Below, piece after piece: positions 8,505 through 14,656 of a stretch of DNA of 64,000 bases (positions are counted from its first letter, which is position 1; each line of letters starts with the position of its first letter). The stretch is from positions 5,006,640-5,070,639 of the forward strand of contig NZ_LT575476.1 in assembly GCF_900086655.1 (NCBI RefSeq). Reading direction: 5' to 3'. The notes beneath the pieces were generated by a model. The model saw nothing but the letters and a program-made list of their open reading frames with translations, was not told where the DNA came from and did not search any database. The DNA is from Paenibacillus tuaregi (GTDB lineage Bacteria; Bacillota; Bacilli; Paenibacillales; Paenibacillaceae). Made by a program: the position numbers and the translations under genes.

Positions 8505-8831
8505 TTGGATATCAGCATCCAATTCAAGAAAGGGGCGCTGGAGCTGTGCGTTCTCGTGCTCATTCACGAGCGTGACCGCTACGGCTACGAGTTAGCCCAG
8601 TCCGTATCCGAGCATATTGAAGTTGCCGAGGGTGCTCTATACCCGCTGCTTCGCAGGCTGGTCAATGAAGGATACTGCACGACCTACCTTCAGGAATCTA
8701 CCGGAGGGCCTCCCCGGAAGTACTATAAGCTTACCGAATCAGGAAAAGCCCATATGAAGAAGCTGATCACCGAATGGAAGCAATTTGTATACAGCGTATC
8801 AAGATTAATCGAGAGAGGGCCAATACTATGA
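8505..8831 (+). CDS. PadR-family transcriptional regulator
   Basis: Short (108-residue) PadR repressor with the winged helix KKGALELCVLVLIHERDRYGYELAQSV and the wing region VAEGALYPLLRRLVNEGYC. The C-terminal part is a single dimerisation helix, as in PadR subfamily 1. TTG at 8505 is the start; the ATG a few bases upstream is out of frame. Its stop overlaps the next ATG (ATGA). It heads a PadR-HAAS-DUF4097 module, common in Firmicutes and tied in some cases to cell-envelope stress. In this window it probably represses its own operon. Confidence 0.92.
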   Translation: MDISIQFKKGALELCVLVLIHERDRYGYELAQSVSEHIEVAEGALYPLLRRLVNEGYCTTYLQESTGGPPRKYYKLTESGKAHMKKLITEWKQFVYSVSRLIERGPIL

Positions 8832-9424
8832 ACAAGAACGAGTTTCTAACTTTGCTGAACACACAGCTGTCCCAGCTTCCACCCGAAGAGAAGCTGGAGC
8901 TGCTTGAGGACTACGAAGCCCATTTTGCCTTCGGCAAACAAAATGGCAAGACAGAGGAAGAGATCGTACATGAGCTGGGTGATCCGCATGAGCTCGCCAA
9001 GGAAGCTCTTGGGGAGCGGTTCACATCACGCGAGCCGGTCTATTGGTATCACGATCCGAGCAGACGGCCCGAAGCCAGTGCTCCGCCGGCACCAGCCCGC
9101 AGGAGAAGAGGAGCCACAGCCCAGACCTTTGTCATTATCGGCATGTTCTTCATAAATCTCGTGCTTGCACCTTTAATGCTGGCCTTCTGGACATTCGCCG
9201 CTGCGATAACCATTGGAGCTGTTGCATGCATCGCAAGCCCTGTGCTTCTCACTATGGATATGCTGTACAACGAGGTCTCCACAGCAAAGTGGTTCGCAAG
9301 CGTATTTATGGTTGGCATTGGCATTCTGCTTGCCCTGGCCTCCAAGGGACTGTTCAGAGCCGTGCTGATATCCACACAAAAGTATTTTAGCTGGAACCAT
9401 CAAACCGCTAAAGGAGATGCTTAA
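8828..9424 (+). CDS. HAAS-domain (DUF1700-type) membrane protein
   Basis: Membrane protein of 198 residues. The N-terminal 75 residues are the HAAS-type helical domain (FLTLLNTQLSQLPPEEKLELLEDYEAHF and EEEIVHELGDPHELAKEAL). A proline/arginine linker follows, and then three or four hydrophobic segments from about residue 100 on (FVIIGMFFINLVLAPLMLAFW and others). The earlier in-frame start within PadR was rejected because ATG 8828 forms an ATGA overlap with the PadR stop. HAAS proteins usually sit next to PadR regulators and DUF4097 adhesin-like proteins, as here, and are thought to work with them at the membrane. Biochemical role unknown. Confidence 0.87.
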   Translation: MNKNEFLTLLNTQLSQLPPEEKLELLEDYEAHFAFGKQNGKTEEEIVHELGDPHELAKEALGERFTSREPVYWYHDPSRRPEASAPPAPARRRRGATAQTFVIIGMFFINLVLAPLMLAFWTFAAAITIGAVACIASPVLLTMDMLYNEVSTAKWFASVFMVGIGILLALASKGLFRAVLISTQKYFSWNHQTAKGDA

Positions 9425-9426
9425 CC

Positions 9427-10266
9427 ATGAAAAAGTACGCAGTTGTACTTGCCATCCTGCTTATCATTATCGGTGCTGGCGGAATGGCCGCCCACAAATT
9501 CGCCTTTGGAGACGAACTCCCTTCATACAGCAAGAAATGGACTTTTGAAGCCGGGGAGCTTAAAGATCTGTTCGTTAACAGCGAGCATACCATTGAAGCC
9601 GAGTTCGTAGAGAGCTCTGATGGCACTAATTATGTGGAAATCTCGGGGAACTTGGAGCAGGATACTATAGACCGGGTCAATCAGGTAAAGCTCTCCGGCG
9701 GCAAGCTTGCGCTGGATCTCTCTACGAAGCCCGAGTTTCGATTTTTTAATTTTAATTTCCAATCAACCAGACAGCACATGACCATTGCCCTGGCGCAGCC
9801 GTCCGAACTGGAGCAGATCAAATTCGACCTGGATTCTTCAAGCGGGGAGTTCAAGGGACTTCAGGCGGAACAGGTTGAAATTTCAAGCAGCTCTGGCCAT
9901 GTCGATCTGGATTCCGTAAAAGCAAGGCAGTTAAAAGTGGAGATTGAATCCGGCAGCATTACAGCAGGGACCATCCAAGCCGATGTGGATTTGTCCACCC
10001 AGTCGGGTGGCGTTAAGATTGAACACCTTGACGGCAACGGAAGCATCAAGGCGGAATCCGGCAGCATCCGAATCGCTGACCAGAATTCGACCCAGCTTGA
10101 CTTAAGCGCACAATCAGGCAGTATTAAAGTTAAGGCGAATCCGGATTTCCAAGGCTTCTACGACGCCCAGGCTGATTCAGGGAGTGTGAAGATTCCTGAT
10201 TCGCCGAAGACTTCATCAGATGTCATTAAAGCCCGCACCGAATCCGGGAGCATTGACATCGAGTAG
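9427..10266 (+). CDS. DUF4097-family beta-repeat membrane-anchored protein
   Basis: 279-residue protein with an uncleaved-looking N-terminal hydrophobic segment (YAVVLAILLIIIGAGGMAA) followed by an extracytoplasmic domain. From about residue 130 on it is built of repeated short beta strands with recurring SSSGxV, ESGSI and QSGSIKV turns, the right-handed beta-helix style of DUF4097. Two bases separate it from the HAAS gene, so translation is likely coupled. Relatives include LiaG/YvlB-type envelope-stress proteins. By context it would act outside the membrane while HAAS sits in it. No enzymatic motif was seen. Confidence 0.87.
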   Translation: MKKYAVVLAILLIIIGAGGMAAHKFAFGDELPSYSKKWTFEAGELKDLFVNSEHTIEAEFVESSDGTNYVEISGNLEQDTIDRVNQVKLSGGKLALDLSTKPEFRFFNFNFQSTRQHMTIALAQPSELEQIKFDLDSSSGEFKGLQAEQVEISSSSGHVDLDSVKARQLKVEIESGSITAGTIQADVDLSTQSGGVKIEHLDGNGSIKAESGSIRIADQNSTQLDLSAQSGSIKVKANPDFQGFYDAQADSGSVKIPDSPKTSSDVIKARTESGSIDIE

Positions 10267-10295
10267 TTAAACTGACGTGAAGGAGGAAACGCTAT

Positions 10296-10610
10296 ATGCT
10301 CGTTGTAACGAATTCTATCAAAGTGAAGGAAGGCTACGGACGCCAGGTGGCGGACCGGTTCACCACAGCCGGAGCAGTCAAATCCATGCCGGGGTTCCTA
10401 CGGCTTGAAGTATGGCTCAGCCAAAGCCCCAAAGATGGGGCCGAAGAAGTGAAAGTGACCACTTTATGGAAGGATGAAGCTTCATTCAAGGGCTGGACCT
10501 CCAGCGAGGCCTTCCGGGAATCCCACCGGGGTGCGGGAGTGGCTAGAGAATATATGCTTGGCGCTTCCCTGGACCAATATGAGCTTGTAGTCAGCCACAA
10601 GCCCGAATAA
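10296..10610 (+). CDS. Heme-degrading mono-oxygenase, HmoA/IsdG type
   Basis: Small (104-residue) ABM-fold protein predicted to open the heme ring and release iron. It has the family pattern: an N-terminal strand MLVVTNSIKVKEGYG, an active-site Asn near the start (N6), the MPGFLRLEVWL strand, VTTLWKDEASFKGWTSSEAFRESH with the W and H of IsdG-like enzymes, and a final YELVVSH strand. AAGGAGGAAACG precedes ATG 10296. It follows the DUF4097 gene by 29 bases and may be read with it. A bidirectional terminator follows. Generic ABM mono-oxygenase is the alternative. Confidence 0.85.
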   Translation: MLVVTNSIKVKEGYGRQVADRFTTAGAVKSMPGFLRLEVWLSQSPKDGAEEVKVTTLWKDEASFKGWTSSEAFRESHRGAGVAREYMLGASLDQYELVVSHKPE

Positions 10611-10630
10611 TTGAAGTAATGTTCCTATCA

Positions 10631-10659
10631 AAAAGAGGACGCCCCAGGCGTCCTCTTTT
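10631..10659. terminator. Bidirectional intrinsic terminator between convergent genes
   Basis: AAAAGAGGACGCC / GGCGTCCTCTTTT is a perfect 13-base stem with a 3-base loop and A/T flanks on both sides. It serves the heme oxygenase gene and the minus-strand metallopeptidase gene. Confidence 0.92.
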
Positions 10660-10697
10660 GTTTCTGCATATATATCCGCATCTATATAAGGTGCAAC

Positions 10698-11150
10698 TTA
10701 GGCAATCTCTTGTGCGATAGCGTCACGATAAGCCTGCAAAGACACATAAATCATGGTCTGCAGTATACCTTGGTCGGCATCTGGTAGAACCTTCACCGCA
10801 TAGTTCCAGGCATTCTCCTCGATCAACAAAGCCAGCTTCTTCCGCTCAAGCTCATTCTCGCACGTATCCAGCTGGTCAGATAGTCCCGCCAGCTCAGCAT
10901 CCGCCGCGTGGCCCAGTTCATGGGCAAACACAATGCGGAGCACCTCCTCATACCGGTCAAGCGTCCCGAATATGTTCAGACACTGCTTACGGATTTCGCC
11001 AAGGTACATGGTGACCTTGTGCTCGTTCATGCTATATTTGCCGCCTACATTACGTCCGCCTGGAAACCGGCTCCGAATGTTCACGGTAACTTGACTGCCC
11101 GTTTGCTCCACCAAATCATCAAAAATTTGCTTTGCTATGGTTCTATCCAA
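10698..11150 (-). CDS. Putative HExxH metallopeptidase
   Basis: 150-residue soluble protein with one strong zincin motif: VFAHELGHAAD near residues 73-83. A downstream EENAW, about 30 residues later, could give the third zinc ligand. This layout resembles the ImmA/IrrE peptidase core. The first 70 residues include NIRSRFPGGRNVGGKYSMNEHKVTMYLGEI, as expected for the beta-sheet of small zincins. TTG 11150 has AAGGGGAG 6 bases upstream. There is no neighbouring HTH repressor of the ImmR type, so target and role are unknown. It stands alone between a terminator and a divergent PadR gene. Confidence 0.6.
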   Translation of the reverse strand: MDRTIAKQIFDDLVEQTGSQVTVNIRSRFPGGRNVGGKYSMNEHKVTMYLGEIRKQCLNIFGTLDRYEEVLRIVFAHELGHAADAELAGLSDQLDTCENELERKKLALLIEENAWNYAVKVLPDADQGILQTMIYVSLQAYRDAIAQEIA

Positions 11151-11186
11151 TTTACTCCCCTTATTTCTTCATGATTTAAACAATAA

Positions 11187-11217
11187 AGTATGCTATGCCA
11201 TACTAAAGTTTATTATA
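11187..11217 (-). promoter_or_regulatory. Putative -10 and downstream inverted repeat for the metallopeptidase gene
   Basis: Minus-strand TATAAT (11217-11212) is followed by the inverted repeat AGTATG-N6-CATACT (11187-11204), close to the expected transcript start. The -35 (TTCTAA) is weak, so this is a tentative promoter and operator. Confidence 0.35.
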
Positions 11218-11286
11218 ATGGAAATCAAAGGGATTTAGAACCACAATCTAACTATTACCCAAAAAAAATAACCTCTAAACATATTA

Positions 11287-11340
11287 TTGACATCATATAT
11301 CGAGTCGATATATGATACTAAAAATTGTATCGGAGTGATA
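11287..11340 (+). promoter_or_regulatory. PadR promoter with perfect 25-base palindromic operator
   Basis: TTGACA (11287-11292) and TATGAT (11311-11316) are 18 bases apart. The space between them is filled by a perfect inverted repeat, ATCATATATCGA (11292-11303), one central G, then TCGATATATGAT (11305-11316). A degenerate second site TATCGGAGTGATA (11328-11340) contains the Shine-Dalgarno sequence GGAGTGA. Autorepression by the downstream PadR is the simplest reading. Confidence 0.82.
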
Positions 11341-11343
11341 TAT

Positions 11344-11892
11344 ATGAAAGTCCGTCATGCTATCCTCGGCGTGCTTATGGATGAATCCAGATCAGGCTAT
11401 GAAATCAAACAGTATTTTGAGAATCGCTTGTCCTATTTCTATGATCCAAGCTACGGGACGATTTACCCCACTCTCAAAATCCTGGAGCAGGACGGACTGC
11501 TCACGAAGACCGTAGTTACACAGGACGGTAAGCCCAACAAAAATATTTATTCCATCACGGAATCCGGACGTGCCGAATTTCTTGAATGTTTGGTCGGCCC
11601 TTACGAACCCGATACCGTCCGTTCCGATACCTTGATGAGGCTGTTCTTCGGAAAATACGTGGACAAGAGCACCATCATAGGATGGCTCAGTGAAGCACGC
11701 GAAGCCGCCCGCAAGAATATCACCGAGCTTGAACAGCTTAAGGAGCAATTCGGCAGCAGGATGCCATTGCCACAGCAGTTCTCGCTGGAATACGGAATCC
11801 GCTCCAATTACAACAAGCTTGAGCTAACAGAAATGTTTATTGCTAAACTTCAGGAACAGGAGCCAGCTGCCCATGAGCATGATCCAGATTGA
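11344..11892 (+). CDS. PadR-family regulator of the amidase/hydrolase operon
   Basis: PadR repressor of about 182 residues, the long subfamily with a helical C-terminal dimerisation arm. The winged helix is MKVRHAILGVLMDESRSGYE, then SYGTIYPTLKILEQDGLLTK and NIYSITESGRAEF in the wing. ATG 11344 is chosen over the TTG at 11287 because the latter lies in the -35 box and GGAGTGA sits just before 11344. The 3' end overlaps the amidase start by 20 bases. The matched operator and overlap imply control of its own operon. The inducer is likely a substrate of the downstream hydrolases or a phenolic or drug-like compound (inference from the PadR family). Confidence 0.93.
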   Translation: MKVRHAILGVLMDESRSGYEIKQYFENRLSYFYDPSYGTIYPTLKILEQDGLLTKTVVTQDGKPNKNIYSITESGRAEFLECLVGPYEPDTVRSDTLMRLFFGKYVDKSTIIGWLSEAREAARKNITELEQLKEQFGSRMPLPQQFSLEYGIRSNYNKLELTEMFIAKLQEQEPAAHEHDPD

Positions 11893-13432
11893 TTATTCCA
11901 AAATGGGTGCGTCTGAAATGGCCGCCGGTATTGCCGCTGGCCGATACTCCTCGCTTGAAATCACAAGCGCGCTGATTGAACGGCTGAAGCAGATGCAATC
12001 CAGCACCCGGGCGGTCGCCATCCCTCTTTATGAAAAGGCTCTCAAGCAGGCCGCCGCTGCAGATGAAGCTGTAAGACGCGGAGAGAAGCTCGGCCCGCTT
12101 CATGGTGTGCCGGTTACGGTGAAGGAGAACATTGATGTCGAGGGCTCTCCGAGCACCTGGGGCATCAGCCACCTTACCGAGCCTGCGGTCAGAGATGACG
12201 CGTCCGTCAATCTGCTGCGCCAGGCGGGAGCCGTCATTGTCGCCAAGACCAATGTGATGCAGCTCCTGACTGGTTTTGAATCCGATAATCCGGTCTATGG
12301 AAAAGTATCGAATCCGTGGGATCTGACACGAACCCCAGGCGGCAGCTCAGGTGGCGAAGGAGCTGCCGTGGCCTTTGGGGGATCTCCCCTTGGCATAGGC
12401 AGCGATATTGGCGGGAGCATTCGGGTCCCTGCCCATTTCTGCGGGGTTCACGGGCTGAAGCCAACACCCGGTCGGATTCCGGCCTCTCTTCCAAGAGGCG
12501 TGTATCATGTTCGTCCGGAAGCCGGTGCCATGTTCTCGCTCGGTCCCCTGGCCCGCAGCACAGAGGATGTGCACCTTGCGATGCGGGTGCTGGCATCCCG
12601 GCAGAAGGAGTATCCGCTTGAACGGCCAGGACAGTCTGAGCTTGAACTTCGTGTGGGCATCGTTCTCTCGGACGGCATTGTTGAAGCCCATCCGGCGATA
12701 CTGCGCCTGCTGCGCGAAGCTTCCAGCGCCTTGGAAGCCCGAGGTATCCAAGTGGTGCCCTTCACTCTGCCAGAGCCGGAACACATGATTCAGACCTTTT
12801 ACGGACTGATGACTGCCGATGGGGGTCAGGGAATGAAGCTGACTTTGGGTGATAGCCCGACTGCGCCTCATATTGCGGGCGTGCTGGCTTCCCAAGGCTT
12901 CCCCCCTGCCAAGCGCTGGCTCATCACCAAGCTGCTGGGCTTCTCCGGCCAGAAGGCCCTCGCCAAGCTGATAGTGTCCCAGATTGGGGCAAAGACAGAG
13001 CCGCAGTACCAAAAATTAACTATGCAAAGAGAGGCTCACCGTGAGCAATTCATCCGTACCATGGATTCCACAAATGTAGACGTCCTGCTCTGCCCTTCCT
13101 TTGTGACCACCGCTCCGCCTCATGGTGGGACCAAGATGATCTCCTTCGAAGGAGCGTATGTGTCACTGCCCAATTATCTCTCTCTTCCCGCGGGAACGCT
13201 GTCTCTCTCCACCGTACGTCCCGAGGAAGCCCTCGCCCGCAAAGCAAACCCTAAAGATAAGGCAGCTGCAGCGCTTGCCGATCTTGAACGCAGCTCCGCC
13301 GGCCTGCCGGTCAGCGTGCAGATTGTGGGCAGACCCTTCCGCGAGGATCAGGTGCTTCTTCTCATGCAGACGCTGGAGAATCTGTTTAAGACCCGGGAGG
13401 ACTACCCCGTACTGGCCAAATGCAGACCGTAA
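11873..13432 (+). CDS. Amidase-signature family hydrolase
   Basis: Amide-bond hydrolase of about 520 residues with the Ser-cisSer-Lys triad: Lys84 in VTVKEN, Ser158 in TPGGSSGGEGAA, and nucleophile Ser182 in GSDIGGSIR. Spacing matches the fatty-acid amide hydrolase and AtzF group. The middle is long (ASRQKEYPLERPGQ and onward), with VCxSF-like LCPSFVTTAPPHGG near residue 415. The substrate is unknown; it is not GatA, since gatB/gatC are absent and the sequence differs. ATG 11873 (or 11879) lies inside the PadR gene after AGGAG, which suggests coupling. An alpha/beta hydrolase follows. Confidence 0.88.
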   Translation: MSMIQIDYSKMGASEMAAGIAAGRYSSLEITSALIERLKQMQSSTRAVAIPLYEKALKQAAAADEAVRRGEKLGPLHGVPVTVKENIDVEGSPSTWGISHLTEPAVRDDASVNLLRQAGAVIVAKTNVMQLLTGFESDNPVYGKVSNPWDLTRTPGGSSGGEGAAVAFGGSPLGIGSDIGGSIRVPAHFCGVHGLKPTPGRIPASLPRGVYHVRPEAGAMFSLGPLARSTEDVHLAMRVLASRQKEYPLERPGQSELELRVGIVLSDGIVEAHPAILRLLREASSALEARGIQVVPFTLPEPEHMIQTFYGLMTADGGQGMKLTLGDSPTAPHIAGVLASQGFPPAKRWLITKLLGFSGQKALAKLIVSQIGAKTEPQYQKLTMQREAHREQFIRTMDSTNVDVLLCPSFVTTAPPHGGTKMISFEGAYVSLPNYLSLPAGTLSLSTVRPEEALARKANPKDKAAAALADLERSSAGLPVSVQIVGRPFREDQVLLLMQTLENLFKTREDYPVLAKCRP

Positions 13433-13507
13433 ATCACTTTCACGGTCTGATCTTTCCCGCCTTCCCATAATCTTAACTAAGCATGTTATAGGGAGGCGAA
13501 GAAGAGC

Positions 13508-14347
13508 ATGATCTATATCGAGACCGAGCCTGGCGTCCGTATTTACGTGGAGGATCTTAACCCCGGGGGCGACCGTACCGTTCTGTTCATTCACGGCTGG
13601 CCCCTCAATCATCACATGTTCGAATACCAGCTCGATCAACTGCCGAAATACGGCTTCCGCTGCATCAGCCTCGATCTGCGGGGATTCGGCCGCTCAGACC
13701 ACCCTTGGCAAGGGTACAACTATAACCGCCTGGCCGACGACATCCGGGTCATTATCGATGCCATGGGACTCCGCTATATCACATTAGCCGGCTTCTCCGT
13801 TGGGGGAGCCGTAGCCATCAGGTACATGTCGAGACACCGGGGGCACGGGGTCAGCAGGCTGGCCCTGCTTGCCGCGGCTGCCCCGTCTTTTACGAAACAG
13901 AAAGGCTACCCCTTCGGCCAGACCAAAGAGGAGATCAACCGGCAGATCATGCAGCTGTATACAGACCGCCCCAAACTGTTGAAGGAATTTGGACGCAAAT
14001 TCTTCGCCACCAGACTCAGTCCGGAATTCGAGGAATGGTTCCTGAGGATGGGGCTTGAAGCTTCCGGCCACGGGACAATCAATACGTCCTTCTCCCTGCG
14101 GGATGAGGATCTGGGCGGGGATCTGCCTCATATCCGCGTCCCTACGGCAATCTTTCACGGGGAGCAGGACCGGATTGTTCCTGTCCAGTCTGCCGAGGCC
14201 CTGCAGCGGAATATTCCGGGCTCGATGTTATACCGTTTCCGGGCGAGTGGTCATGGGGTCTTCTATGACGAGCTCGACAAGTTCAATAGCGCATTTCTTG
14301 ATTTTGTGTCGGGTAAGCTGCCTGTTGGCCAGGGAATAGAATCTTGA
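13508..14347 (+). CDS. Alpha/beta-fold hydrolase (esterase/haloperoxidase-like)
   Basis: 279-residue soluble alpha/beta hydrolase. Visible elements are the oxyanion motif FIHGWPLNHHMF, the nucleophile elbow AGFSVGGAVA (Ser97), a likely acid Asp in HGEQDRIVPVQSAE, and the catalytic His in RASGHGVFYDE. The order and spacing match the non-heme chloroperoxidase/esterase group. The gap from the amidase is 75 bases with AGGGAGGCG before the ATG, so it probably belongs to the PadR operon. An ester or lactone substrate linked to the amidase is inference only. The next promoter starts over its stop codon. Confidence 0.88.
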   Translation: MIYIETEPGVRIYVEDLNPGGDRTVLFIHGWPLNHHMFEYQLDQLPKYGFRCISLDLRGFGRSDHPWQGYNYNRLADDIRVIIDAMGLRYITLAGFSVGGAVAIRYMSRHRGHGVSRLALLAAAAPSFTKQKGYPFGQTKEEINRQIMQLYTDRPKLLKEFGRKFFATRLSPEFEEWFLRMGLEASGHGTINTSFSLRDEDLGGDLPHIRVPTAIFHGEQDRIVPVQSAEALQRNIPGSMLYRFRASGHGVFYDELDKFNSAFLDFVSGKLPVGQGIES

Positions 14348-14372
14348 AACACTTCCACTTTTCGGATAAAAT
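14344..14372 (+). promoter_or_regulatory. SigA-type promoter of the ABC-F leader transcript
   Basis: TTGAAA (14344-14349), 17-base spacer, TAAAAT (14367-14372). The -35 box overlaps the stop codon of the alpha/beta hydrolase. Transcription from here covers the small ORF, the hairpin at 14585 and then the ABC-F gene. Confidence 0.65.
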
Positions 14373-14407
14373 ATAAATTAACTATGTAATCAGGAGGTGA
14401 GGTACGA

Positions 14408-14557
14408 GTGGATCGCAATCGGGTATGGAGTAAACTGAGCCAGCTGCCATTGGCATTGTCTGGCATCGTTCATGAATTTGCCGACAACGGGAGAAGTCTG
14501 TCCATTTTCGGTAATTCAATTAACCTATTACGATGCGAAATGCCGCTCCTACCTTAA
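14408..14557 (+). CDS. 49-codon leader ORF upstream of ABC-F gene
   Basis: GTG-started ORF with a near-perfect ribosome site AGGAGGTGA at 7-base spacing, the strongest SD in this stretch. The product would be MDRNRVWSKLSQLPLALSGI... ending LLRCEMPLLP. No family is recognised, and it has no membrane segment or known motif. It ends 28 bases before an intrinsic terminator that precedes the ABC-F gene. This arrangement fits a leader ORF for ribosome-mediated attenuation, although 49 codons is long for that. A small conserved protein is the alternative. Confidence 0.5.
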   Translation: MDRNRVWSKLSQLPLALSGIVHEFADNGRSLSIFGNSINLLRCEMPLLP

Positions 14558-14584
14558 TCTCACGGATAGAATCACGCGTGAAGA

Positions 14585-14616
14585 GGGTTGCAGGGATTTC
14601 CTGCAACCCTTTCTTT
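14585..14616 (+). terminator. Terminator/attenuator ahead of the ABC-F gene
   Basis: GGGTTGCAGG pairs with CCTGCAACCC (10 perfect pairs, 5-base loop), followed by TTTCTTTC. It lies between the promoter at 14344 and the ABC-F start at 14657, with no promoter recognised after it. It would therefore stop leader transcripts unless read through. Confidence 0.75.
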
Positions 14617-14656
14617 CGGTTACGGGAGCATGGCTTCGCCGAAGGAGCGTACCCTT

